DNA of 37,395 nucleotides, taken from JBCCQH01 sp039024435 (GTDB taxonomy: Bacteria > Bacteroidota > Bacteroidia > J057 > JADKCL01). The notes beneath the pieces were generated by a model, which worked only from the letters and a program-made list of their open reading frames with translations, did not search any database and was not told the origin of the DNA. The position numbers and the translations under genes were made by a program. Positions 24,701 through 32,135 of this stretch are shown here, piece after piece (position 1 is the first letter of the stretch; the number at the start of each line of letters is the position of its first letter). Location: NCBI GenBank assembly GCA_039024435.1, contig JBCCQH010000075.1, positions 1 through 37,395 on the forward strand, in the 5' to 3' direction.

Positions 24701-27434
24701 GCAGCAGCGGTATGCGTTGGTATACTGGAATAAGAAACGAAAATTTTGCTCCTTTTCCCAACTCGCTCTCCGCCCACATTTCGCCGTGGTGCAGCTCAAC
24801 AATCTGCTTGCTGATGGCCAGCCCGAGTCCACTTCCGGACTTGCGCTGGCGGGCTCCACTTCGGACCTGGTAAAACTTATCAAAGATCGATTCCAGCTCA
24901 TTTTCCGGGATTCCGTCACCGTTGTCGACGACGTTGACCTTGATCGCGCCGTCGATAAAGTAGAGCGACACCTCGATGCGGCCTTCCGGTTGAGCGGCAA
25001 ATTTTACGGCATTGCCCAGCAGGTTGAGCAATACCTGGCGCAGTCGGTCGGGATCTCCGTTTACCGGGGGGGCGGACCGCTGCATGTCCACGATCACTTC
25101 AATGCCGGCCGCCGCGGCTTGGGGCCGAATCTCAAAGACACTGGCCTCGACCAGTCCCACGAGGTCGACCTGACTCATATCCAACTTTTGCTTGCCCGAT
25201 TCATACTTTTCCAGGTCCAGGACCTGATTGATCAACCGGCCCATGCGCTCACTTTCCTCCATAATGGTGGTCAGAAAGCGGGTGCGGTCCGGTTCTTCCA
25301 TTTCTTCGTGGTCCATGAGCAACTCCGAAAGGGCAAGGATGGAAGTCAGCGGCGTGCGCAGTTCGTGCGTCACCGTGTAGAGGAACTCATCCTTGATGAA
25401 ATCCTGCTGTTTCAATTGCTCATTGGCGGATTGCAGGGCTTCCGAGGTTCGCCGCAACTCTTCAGAAGTTTGTTGCAGCTCCCGGTTCGATGCAATCAGG
25501 GCCTGAGATTCCTTGAGAATGGAAAAAACATCCTCCATGGATACCTTTTCCTCTTGGGCTACGCGCGCCACCAGCACCCGGGCGGAAGTCGCCCCGACGA
25601 TTCCCGTCAGCAGTCGCTCGGTGAAGTTGATCAAGCGGGCGTCTGCTTCCCGGTATTGCTCCCAATTGATGTCGTACTTGCGGCCAAAAACGTCGAGCGC
25701 CCGGTCCACGTAGGGTTCAGAGTGAAATTTCAGCAGCAGACTCCGGATGTCTACGATCCGGGCGATTCCCCGCCGTGCGATCGACGATTCGTAGAAGTCC
25801 CCGTACTCAAAAATGTCCACGAAGACTTCCGCTTGGTTGCGCTCTACCGAGCCCTGCTGCCGGGAGTAGGAGAGGCCGATGTAGAGGGCAACATTAAAAA
25901 GCAAGCTCCAAAATGTACCGTGGGCAATGAAGTCAAAGCTCTGCATTCCGAACAGAGCCGTTGGGCGCAGGGCTGCAATCCCAAACGGTCCGTCCGCCAC
26001 GAAACTTTCCGGCACCAGTCCGGTTTCGGTCAGGGTCGGCAGGATCAGGGTGTAGCTCCAGATCCCAAATCCGGCGATGAGGCCCGCAACCGCCCCGACG
26101 CGATTGCCTTTTTTCCAAAGCACCGCCCCGATGGTGGCCGGTGCAAATTGGGCGACCGCCACAAAAGAGATTTGCCCGATGAACACCAAAGAGTAGGGCG
26201 CGGCCACCAGTCGGTAAAACAGGTAGCCGAGCAGGATGATCACCGCGATGCTGATCCGCCGCGAGTATTTTGCCAAGTCACCCAAACCGCCAGACCGCCC
26301 TAGAAACGGTCTGGAGCGCACGGTGAGCGGCATAAAGATATTGTTGCTGAGGGCCAATCCTAGGGCGATCGCCGATACGATGATCATCCCGGTGGAAGCG
26401 GCAAATCCGCCGAGAAAAGCGAGCAAGGCCACACCGGGTGCCCCATCTTGCAGGGGGATGGCCATCATGTAGGTATCCCCGGCAATTTCACCTCCGGGAA
26501 AGCGCAGGTTTCCCCCAATCGCTAGCGGCAAGACAAAGAAATTGATCAACAGCAGGTACAGGGGAAAAATCCACATCGCCTTTTTCAAATGGGCGGGGTG
26601 ACTGTTTTCGATGACTCCCACTTGAAACTGCCGGGGCAAAAACAGAAAAGCGCCCATCGAGAGCAGCACGAGGAAAAGCCAGTTTTGGTAGCCCGGACCT
26701 TGGTCCACGTGCAGTAAGCGCTCCAATTCCGGATCGGCCATGGCCTGGCGAAAGATGTCGCCGAGTCCGTCGAAGGAGACAAAGGCCACGAAGCCCCCCA
26801 CCAACAAAAACGCCAGCAACTTCACGATGGACTCGCTGGCGATGGCGATGACCAGTCCGACATTGCGGTCGGTTGATTCGAGGCGGCGGGTACCAAAGAC
26901 CAAGGTAAACAGCGTCAGCAGCAAAGCGAAGTAAAAGGCACTGTCGGTGAAGATATTGTCCGGGCGGCCGAAATCCCCACTGTTCCATTGTGTCAGCACC
27001 TCAAAGCTTTCGGAGATCGCCTTGTGCTGGATCGAAATGTAGGGGATTACGCCCATCACCATGAAGAGTGTCACCAAGACCCCCACGCGGCTGCTGCGCC
27101 CGTAGCGCTCGGAGAGAAATTCGGCAAAAGAGGAGATCCCTTGCGCCCGGCAGATGCGGATGATCCGCCGCCAGATGATCCAGGCAATCGGGATGGCGAG
27201 GCTGGGCCCGATGTAAATCGCCAGGAACCCCATGCCACTGTGTGAGGCTTCGCCCACACTCCCAAAGAAAGTCCAGGCGGTGCAGTACACCGCGAGGGAC
27301 AGGCTGTAGATCCAGGGATTGTTGACCCAGCGTTTTCCGAGGCGGCCTTGGCGGTCGCCCCACCAGGCGATCCCAAAGAGGAACAACAGGTAGGCACAGG
27401 CCGCGGTTATGACCCAGGCTTCACTCATGCTCAT
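24666..27434 (-). CDS. Hybrid SLC5 (sodium:solute symporter)-STAC-histidine kinase, CrbS/CbrA-like
   Basis: A protein of 922 residues. About 1-520 form a multi-spanning SSS/SLC5-type membrane domain (WTFFGSVGEASHSG, RRLESTDRN, LPRQFQVGV, AFLGGFAASTGMI). About 540-640 match the STAC linker seen in transporter-coupled kinases. A coiled coil (about 645-680) leads to the kinase core: His690 in THELRTPLTS, N box NLLGNAVKF, G1 DNGDGIPE, F box FDKFYQV, G2 GSGLGLAI. No PAS domain is apparent between STAC and coiled coil. Proteins of this design control acs in gamma-proteobacteria in response to acetate. The start may be ATG 27434 or 27428; both overlap the upstream small gene. It overlaps the receiver gene downstream. 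Confidence 0.93.
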   Translation of the reverse strand: MSMSEAWVITAACAYLLFLFGIAWWGDRQGRLGKRWVNNPWIYSLSLAVYCTAWTFFGSVGEASHSGMGFLAIYIGPSLAIPIAWIIWRRIIRICRAQGISSFAEFLSERYGRSSRVGVLVTLFMVMGVIPYISIQHKAISESFEVLTQWNSGDFGRPDNIFTDSAFYFALLLTLFTLVFGTRRLESTDRNVGLVIAIASESIVKLLAFLLVGGFVAFVSFDGLGDIFRQAMADPELERLLHVDQGPGYQNWLFLVLLSMGAFLFLPRQFQVGVIENSHPAHLKKAMWIFPLYLLLINFFVLPLAIGGNLRFPGGEIAGDTYMMAIPLQDGAPGVALLAFLGGFAASTGMIIVSAIALGLALSNNIFMPLTVRSRPFLGRSGGLGDLAKYSRRISIAVIILLGYLFYRLVAAPYSLVFIGQISFVAVAQFAPATIGAVLWKKGNRVGAVAGLIAGFGIWSYTLILPTLTETGLVPESFVADGPFGIAALRPTALFGMQSFDFIAHGTFWSLLFNVALYIGLSYSRQQGSVERNQAEVFVDIFEYGDFYESSIARRGIARIVDIRSLLLKFHSEPYVDRALDVFGRKYDINWEQYREADARLINFTERLLTGIVGATSARVLVARVAQEEKVSMEDVFSILKESQALIASNRELQQTSEELRRTSEALQSANEQLKQQDFIKDEFLYTVTHELRTPLTSILALSELLMDHEEMEEPDRTRFLTTIMEESERMGRLINQVLDLEKYESGKQKLDMSQVDLVGLVEASVFEIRPQAAAAGIEVIVDMQRSAPPVNGDPDRLRQVLLNLLGNAVKFAAQPEGRIEVSLYFIDGAIKVNVVDNGDGIPENELESIFDKFYQVRSGARQRKSGSGLGLAISKQIVELHHGEMWAESELGKGAKFSFLIPVYQRIPLLHEKKPESADRR

Positions 27435-27624
27435 CTGGATCTTTGCGGGTCACGGCGACGCGGAGGGCGATGACCAAGACTGCCCAAATGGCGAAGAAAG
27501 CAAAAAATCCGAACGGATAGCTGGTGTTTTCGGCCCCATCAAACAGCCCGATCAGCGGATAGCTGAACGGCAGCATGAATACAAAGGCCGTAAACAACAG
27601 CTTTTTCCCTAGGGAATCTTTCAT
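27421..27624 (-). CDS. Small membrane protein, 67 residues, next to the sensor kinase
   Basis: Two hydrophobic segments (LLFTAFVFMLPFSYPLIGLF and the region FGFFAFFAIWAVLVIAL) separated by a short polar loop, with a charged tail ending DPDEHE. No family is recognised. Its ATG overlaps the stop of the preceding small membrane gene (ATGA at 27621-27624), and its stop overlaps the kinase start by 14 nt (or 8 nt with the alternative start), so all three are tightly coupled. By analogy with the small subunit of the symporter in this cluster, it could be an accessory subunit of the SLC5 sensor; this is inference. Confidence 0.8.
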   Translation of the reverse strand: MKDSLGKKLLFTAFVFMLPFSYPLIGLFDGAENTSYPFGFFAFFAIWAVLVIALRVAVTRKDPDEHE

Positions 27625-27857
27625 GCCGAGGCGGATTCTTTTTGGGGTCGTTTCGGCCCGCCCAGCATCAGATCAAAGTTGAGGAACCGCACGCGTTTCA
27701 ACGCCCAGAGAAAGACAAGGCAGAACGCCCCCAAGGCGAGAGATACCCAGGCCGCACCTCCCAATGCGGGTTCCAAAAAGAAGCGGCCCAGCAGCGTGCC
27801 CAGGAGGTACAGTACGGTGAATATGGCGGATTGACGGGGAGAAAGCACGGTTTTCAT
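27621..27857 (-). CDS. Small membrane protein, 78 residues
   Basis: The start is taken at ATG 27857 (MKTVLSPRQ); the frame runs further up but has no better start and crosses the hairpin at 27940-27989. Two transmembrane segments are visible (AIFTVLYLLGTLLGRFF and AWVSLALGAFCLVFLWAL), with a basic loop after the second (KRVRFLNFD). The family is not recognised. It begins the second half of the acetate block after a 140-nt gap that contains a strong hairpin, and is joined to the next gene by ATGA. Confidence 0.8.
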   Translation of the reverse strand: MKTVLSPRQSAIFTVLYLLGTLLGRFFLEPALGGAAWVSLALGAFCLVFLWALKRVRFLNFDLMLGGPKRPQKESASA

Positions 27858-27939
27858 TTCAATAGATAAATAAGTTAAGCATTCCAGGGAAAAAGTCAGG
27901 CGCGCAAAAGGTGTCAAGGTGACAAGAAAGTTGAAAAGT

Positions 27940-27989
27940 GCGAGACCAGCGCGGGGTTTCAGCAGCTTCCACCCCAGCGCTCGTCTCGC
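27940..27989 (-). terminator. Strong hairpin between symporter and sensor genes (possible attenuator)
   Basis: On the minus strand the arms 27989-27971 and 27957-27940 pair over about 17 bp (GCGAGAC with GTCTCGC, AGCGC with GCGCT, GGGGT with ACCCC) with one mismatch and one bulge and a 13-nt loop. It starts 8 nt after the symporter stop. The following bases are only moderately T-rich (CTTTTC), so partial termination or RNA stabilisation are both possible. Confidence 0.65.
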
Positions 27990-27997
27990 AAGCAACG

Positions 27998-29686
27998 TCA
28001 GTGCACGTGGGCTTCTCCGGCACCGCGGGGCACGCGGATGTCTTCGACCAGGTTGCGCACATCGAGGGGCGGCGGTGGAGTCCGGCGTGAGATGACGTAG
28101 GACACCACAAAGTTGAGTACCATCCCCAGCGTGCCGATCCCGGCCGGCGAGATGCCAAACAGCCAGTATTCGGAGTTGTCGTACTGGGGGAACAAGAAGC
28201 GGAAAAAGACGATGTAGAGGGTGGTAAATGCCAGTCCGACAATCATTCCGGTAACCGCACCCTGGCGGTTCATCCGCTTGTCAAAAATTCCCATTACAAT
28301 GGCCGGGAAGAAGCTGGAAGCGGCCAATCCGAAGGCAAAGGCGACCACTTCGGCGACAAATCCCGGCGGGTAGATGCCCAGGATTCCGGCGACAATGACG
28401 GCCACCGCCGCGGCGATACGGGCAATCCGCAGTTCCTGCTTATCGGTCATATCCGGACGCAACTGCTTCTTAAATAGGTCGTGGGCGACCGAGGTCGAAA
28501 TGACCAGGAGTAGACCAGCGGCGGTGGAAAGTGCGGCCGCTAGACCGCCCGCCGCAACGAGGGCCACTACCCAGTTGGGAAGATTGGCGATTTCCGGATT
28601 GGCGAGGACCATGATGTCCCGGTCGATGGTCAGTTCGTTGACTTCGCTGGAGGCGGCGTACTGAATGCGGCCGTCCGCGTTCTTGTCTTCGTACTTGATC
28701 AGGCCGGTGTCCTCCCAGTTGGAAAACCAAGCGGGCATCTCCGAGTAGGGGGTATTTTGGACCGTGGTGATCAGATTGGTGCGGGCAAAGGCGGCTACCG
28801 CGGGAGCGGTCGTGTAGAGAATGGCGATGAAAAGCAGCGCGTATCCGGCCGATTTACGGGCGTCGCGGACGCGCGGGACAGTAAAGAAGCGCACGATGAC
28901 GTGGGGCAGGCCGGCGGTGCCGACCATGAGCGCGGCGGTGATGAAGAAGACATCGATCATGGGTTTGGACCCGTCAGTGTAGGCCGCAAAGCCCAACTCC
29001 GTGTGCAGTCCGTCCAGCTTGTCCAGCAAGTAGGTCCCGTCGGCCATAGTATCGCCAAATCCAAGTTGGGGAATGGGATTGTTGGTCATCAGCAGGGAGA
29101 TAAAGATGGCCGGAACCATGAAGGCAAAGATCAGCACGCAAAACTGCGCGACCTGGGTGTAGGTGATGCCCTTCATTCCCCCGAGTACCGCGTAAAAGAA
29201 TACGATGGCCATTCCAATAATGATGCCCGTGGTGACATCCACCTCCAGGAAGCGGGAGAAGACCACGCCAACGCCCCGCATTTGCCCGGCAACATAGGTG
29301 AAGGAGATGAAAATGGCCGCAATGACGGCTACGGTCCGGGCGGTCTGGGAATAGTAGCGGTCCCCCACAAAATCGGGTACGGTAAACTTTCCGAATTTGC
29401 GCAGATAAGGTGCGAGGAGCAGGGCCAGGAGCACGTAACCCCCCGTCCAGCCCATGAGGTACACCGAGCCGTCGTAGCCCGAAAAGGAGATCAGGCCGGC
29501 CATGGAGATGAAGGACGCGGCCGACATCCAGTCCGCGGCGGTGGCCATGCCATTGGCGAGGGGAGTGACGCCACCACCGGCGACGTAGAAGTCCTTTGCC
29601 GAGCCCGCCCGGCTCCAAATCGCAATCGCGATGTACAGCGCAAAGGTGATCCCGACGATGATATACGTTAATGTTTGGACATCCAT
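27998..29686 (-). CDS. Sodium:solute symporter large subunit, acetate-type (VC_2705-like SSS subfamily)
   Basis: A protein of 562 residues with about 13 hydrophobic segments of the SSS/SLC5 family. Recognisable blocks: AGSAKDFYVAGGGV near the N-terminus, the NGMATAADWMSAASFISMAGLI helix, GYVLLALLLAPYLRKFGKFTVPDFVGDRYYS, YVAGQMRGVGVVFSRFL and AALSTAAGLLLVISTSVAHD. It belongs with ActP-type carboxylate symporters. The preceding DUF4212 gene, 30 nt upstream, makes it the two-subunit kind. It imports acetate or a similar small carboxylate with Na+ into the cytoplasm, feeding Acs. A strong hairpin follows the stop. Confidence 0.93.
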   Translation of the reverse strand: MDVQTLTYIIVGITFALYIAIAIWSRAGSAKDFYVAGGGVTPLANGMATAADWMSAASFISMAGLISFSGYDGSVYLMGWTGGYVLLALLLAPYLRKFGKFTVPDFVGDRYYSQTARTVAVIAAIFISFTYVAGQMRGVGVVFSRFLEVDVTTGIIIGMAIVFFYAVLGGMKGITYTQVAQFCVLIFAFMVPAIFISLLMTNNPIPQLGFGDTMADGTYLLDKLDGLHTELGFAAYTDGSKPMIDVFFITAALMVGTAGLPHVIVRFFTVPRVRDARKSAGYALLFIAILYTTAPAVAAFARTNLITTVQNTPYSEMPAWFSNWEDTGLIKYEDKNADGRIQYAASSEVNELTIDRDIMVLANPEIANLPNWVVALVAAGGLAAALSTAAGLLLVISTSVAHDLFKKQLRPDMTDKQELRIARIAAAVAVIVAGILGIYPPGFVAEVVAFAFGLAASSFFPAIVMGIFDKRMNRQGAVTGMIVGLAFTTLYIVFFRFLFPQYDNSEYWLFGISPAGIGTLGMVLNFVVSYVISRRTPPPPLDVRNLVEDIRVPRGAGEAHVH

Positions 29687-29716
29687 AATTTTTCAGATTG
29701 AGCGTTTGCGGTGCCG

Positions 29717-30034
29717 TTATTCTTCGTCGACATCAAATTTTTTGTCCAGGCGATTCATGCCGACGATGTACACAAATACCAGAATGATAAAGGAGTAGAT
29801 GGCGCCTTGCTGGGCAAACCAAAAGCCGAGTTTGAATCCACCGATGCGAATTGCATTCAGTGGTTCGGCGAGCAGTATGCCGAAGCCGAAGGAAACGGTG
29901 AACCAGATCACGAGCAGGATGCCCAGCAGTTGCAGGTTCTTTTTCCAGTACTGTTTTGCTTTGACGGGAGAAATCATATTCGAATTGTTTTTTGTCAATT
30001 TCGGGGGGGAATCGACCTTGGTTTTGTGGCTCAT
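29717..30034 (-). CDS. DUF4212 protein, symporter small subunit
   Basis: A protein of 105 residues. The segment AKQYWKKNLQLLGILLVIWF, followed by VSFGFGILLAEPLNAIRIGGF and GFWFAQQGAIYSFIILVFVY, is the DUF4212 pattern: two membrane helices, with the LGFWFAQQG motif before the second. Such proteins are encoded directly before large SSS symporters and act as their small subunit. The first ATG at 30034 overlaps the porin stop (ATGA at 30031-30034); a later Met at residue 20 is possible, giving the usual DUF4212 length. Confidence 0.93.
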   Translation of the reverse strand: MSHKTKVDSPPKLTKNNSNMISPVKAKQYWKKNLQLLGILLVIWFTVSFGFGILLAEPLNAIRIGGFKLGFWFAQQGAIYSFIILVFVYIVGMNRLDKKFDVDEE

Positions 30035-31254
30035 AAGTATATCATTGCTTGGGTGATCAACCTACCGGAACGGACGCCGAGTGGATTGCGGCGATTTTGG
30101 TACTCGATGGTCACTTTGCAGTTGTGCCCATCGAGGAAACCGTTGGCACCGATGCCGATGGTGGAGGCAGCTTCCGGCTGGGCCTCTAGCCTGCGGTGCG
30201 AATATTGAAGATAAGGCTGAATTTTGATTTTTTCGCTGAAATTTGGGAGCAGGTAGCCCAGGCTGCCGTAGACGATGTTGCCGGTGCCGATGACATCGCT
30301 GGTGCCTTGGAGGAGGTAGTTGGGGCCGAAGTCGTAGTTGTACCAGACGGCGTAGGCGGTGAGGGCGGAGCCATTTTCGCCGAGGGGGTGATCGTAAAAT
30401 GCGTCCACGGCCAGGAGGCGAACGTTATTCCGCGAAATGGAAGAATCGATTTGCAGACTCGTCGTGCCCTCGGGGTGGAAATTGAAGCCGGCCCCGAGGT
30501 TAAATACGCGCTTGGTGCCCAGGTAGGACCCAACATAGTAGGGGAGGGTGTTGCCTTCCTTGTCGAGGAACTGGTAGCTGAGGTAACCAGAGTAGACTTT
30601 GCCCCCGTCGTTTTGGTACACGGTGGGGACATTTTCCAGCGAGACGTTGTCGTCCAGCGTGGTTTGCATCGCTTCATTGATCGAGAGCCGGTAATCGAGG
30701 CGACCGATCTGGCCTTTGAAGTAAATGCCGAGGTGACGGGCAAATTGATCGGAGAGACCCAGCGTCGCCCAGTTGAACCGGGGCGCGTCCAGGGTCATCA
30801 TGTTCAGGGTGCTCTGGCTGGTGAGCCGGGAGATGCCATTCCAGTAGTGCAGTCCCCCACCGATGTAGAGCTTTTTGGGGATGACCGTGTATTCCGCCCA
30901 GGCGTCGTGCATGAAGAGCTGGGACTGCGAGGACTGACCGGTGGGGTGGAGGCCGGCGGCGGTGAGGTTGTTCAGCCCGAAGTGGGTGTTGATCAGGAAG
31001 CGCGGCGAGATCTGGGCAAACATGAGCATGCGGGAGCGGCGCAGCATCGGGACAGTCGACAGATCGCCATTGGCATCATCCTGCACGGTCAACCACATTT
31101 GGTGCCAGGTGATGAATCGGGCATACTTGGACCCGTTTTCATTCAACTTTAATTTGAGTCCCGAACCATAGTTGCCCGAGCCTTGTCCCAAAATCCAACC
31201 CGACGGTAAAAGCATGGCGATACTGATCGCCAGCACGGTAGCAATGCGTTTCAT
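30031..31254 (-). CDS. Outer-membrane porin of the acetate operon
   Basis: A protein of 407 residues with a signal peptide (cleavage near ILGQ, residue 24). The mature part begins with strand-rich segments (KYARFITWHQMWLTVQ) and contains RRSRMLMFAQISPRFLINTHFG, a feature of O/P-type and related porins, then many amphipathic strands, ending RLITQAMIYL. It probably forms an outer-membrane channel. Being the first gene of the transport block and coupled by ATGA to the DUF4212 gene, it is inferred to let acetate or related carboxylates across the outer membrane. It is preceded by a candidate promoter and operator at 31345-31378. Confidence 0.85.
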   Translation of the reverse strand: MKRIATVLAISIAMLLPSGWILGQGSGNYGSGLKLKLNENGSKYARFITWHQMWLTVQDDANGDLSTVPMLRRSRMLMFAQISPRFLINTHFGLNNLTAAGLHPTGQSSQSQLFMHDAWAEYTVIPKKLYIGGGLHYWNGISRLTSQSTLNMMTLDAPRFNWATLGLSDQFARHLGIYFKGQIGRLDYRLSINEAMQTTLDDNVSLENVPTVYQNDGGKVYSGYLSYQFLDKEGNTLPYYVGSYLGTKRVFNLGAGFNFHPEGTTSLQIDSSISRNNVRLLAVDAFYDHPLGENGSALTAYAVWYNYDFGPNYLLQGTSDVIGTGNIVYGSLGYLLPNFSEKIKIQPYLQYSHRRLEAQPEAASTIGIGANGFLDGHNCKVTIEYQNRRNPLGVRSGRLITQAMIYL

Positions 31255-31344
31255 AGCGGTTTTCGAATTTGATAATTGGAGAACTGGAACCGATCGGCGC
31301 GGGTGTTTCCGCGGATGTAAGGTGAAGAGAGTGGGGGAGAAATG

Positions 31345-31378
31345 TAAATATACTATAGTTATAACCTCGCAACTATAG
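31345..31378 (-). promoter_or_regulatory. Porin/acetate operon promoter overlapped by an inverted repeat
   Basis: On the minus strand, TATATTTA (31345-31352) fits the -7 element and a GTTG about 17 nt upstream fits a weak -33. The inverted repeat CTATAGTT (31353-31360), 10-nt spacer, AACTATAG (31371-31378) fills exactly the space between the two boxes. This places a probable regulator site in the core promoter, 90 nt before the porin ATG. Confidence 0.5.
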
Positions 31379-31405
31379 ATATATGGTCGTCTACGAGGGT
31401 ACTTT

Positions 31406-31828
31406 TCAGCGGAAACGATCCCAGCGGATTACCATAAACTTGTCCCCGATTTCGGTGATCAATGTCCCTTTCCCCCCCAAATTGTCCGCATTTCCGAAAT
31501 AATCGGCCAGTTCATTGGCACTCAAAATCCGATAATCAGGCCGGTAGTTAAAGCCTTGCAGGTAGCGTTTGATTCCGTGCTGGCGCACCCACTTGCTGAT
31601 GGTCACGTGGCTGACCCCGATGATGCGTTCGATTTCCCGGTAGCTCAGACCTTCCAGGTAGAGTTGCAGAGATTTAGTCGTGTAGTAAGGGTCGATTTCC
31701 TTGCCTAACTTGTTGACGGTAAAGTGATAATTGCAGGATTTGCACTTGTAGCGCTGGCGTCCTTGAGCGAGGCCAGCTTTGACGATTCCGGTGTGGCGGC
31801 AACGGGGACATTGATCGGGAGTTTTCAT
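31406..31828 (-). CDS. Orphan IS1 InsA-like zinc-ribbon/HTH DNA-binding protein
   Basis: A protein of 140 residues (ATG 31828; a TTG three codons upstream is also open). Residues 5-35 form a zinc ribbon with Cys7, Cys10, Cys29 and Cys32 (CPRC, then GRQRYKCKSC). Residues about 50-85 form a helix-turn-helix (LEGLSYREIERIIGVSHVTISKWVRQHG), as in IS1 InsA and related transposase N-termini. The last 50 residues (GFNYRPDYRILSANELADYF ...) are not part of InsA. No DDE catalytic domain, partner ORF or terminal inverted repeats were seen. It is probably a domesticated regulator, encoded just upstream of and codirectional with the porin operon. Confidence 0.8.
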   Translation of the reverse strand: MKTPDQCPRCRHTGIVKAGLAQGRQRYKCKSCNYHFTVNKLGKEIDPYYTTKSLQLYLEGLSYREIERIIGVSHVTISKWVRQHGIKRYLQGFNYRPDYRILSANELADYFGNADNLGGKGTLITEIGDKFMVIRWDRFR

Positions 31829-31835
31829 ATATATC

Positions 31836-31850
31836 AATTTGGCAAATATA
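31836..31850 (-). promoter_or_regulatory. Promoter box TATATTTG overlapping a small palindrome
   Basis: TATATTTG (31843-31850, minus strand) is an exact TAnnTTTG match, 14 nt before the ATG at 31828, giving a very short leader. It overlaps the 11-bp palindrome ATTTG-G-CAAAT (31836-31846), which could serve autoregulation. Between here and 32136 nothing else coding was seen. Confidence 0.5.
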
Positions 31851-32108
31851 TATTAATTTTGCAATAAAGGGACCATTCTAAACCGTGATCCGGCGATTGT
31901 GGGCCCGAGGAGCGTCTGGAGATGAAGCTTTTGGGTAAATTCTCCCATCTCACCGTGCGCCATGCAATGGTTACTGGTAGTGGACCAAGTCTTCCTGAGT
32001 CAGGGAATGCGGTGATGGCGCAGCCGGGACGGGGAGGACAATCGCCCGGTGGGGGACAAAATTGGCAGGGATTGCCCTGTGATTGGCAAAACTTTTTCGC
32101 TGGTTTCG

Positions 32109-32116
32109 TACCTTGC
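32109..32116 (+). promoter_or_regulatory. -7-like box TACCTTGC for the PepSY-like gene
   Basis: TTTCGTACCTTGCA lies 19 nt before the ATG at 32136, with TTGG at 32083-32086 as a -33 candidate 22 nt upstream. The core is shared with the LRR-pair promoter. Confidence 0.4.
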
Positions 32117-32135
32117 AACCGAAATCAAGACCGAT

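Noticed and set aside
24701..25000. N-terminal extension of the response regulator
   Set aside because: It reads the kinase gene in another frame (Ser/Arg-rich); the receiver fold starts at ATG 24700.
24648..26303. Plus-strand open frame of 551 codons opposite the kinase
   Set aside because: Antisense shadow; no domain or coherent composition, and the opposite strand encodes complete kinase motifs.
31406..31828. Active IS1-type insertion sequence
   Set aside because: No catalytic DDE ORF, no terminal inverted repeats or target duplication seen; treated as an orphan DNA-binding gene.
31834..32118. Minus-strand ORF of 94 codons upstream of the InsA-like gene
   Set aside because: Pro/Cys/Arg-rich composition, no start signal, and it overlaps the predicted promoter of the InsA-like gene; it looks non-coding.
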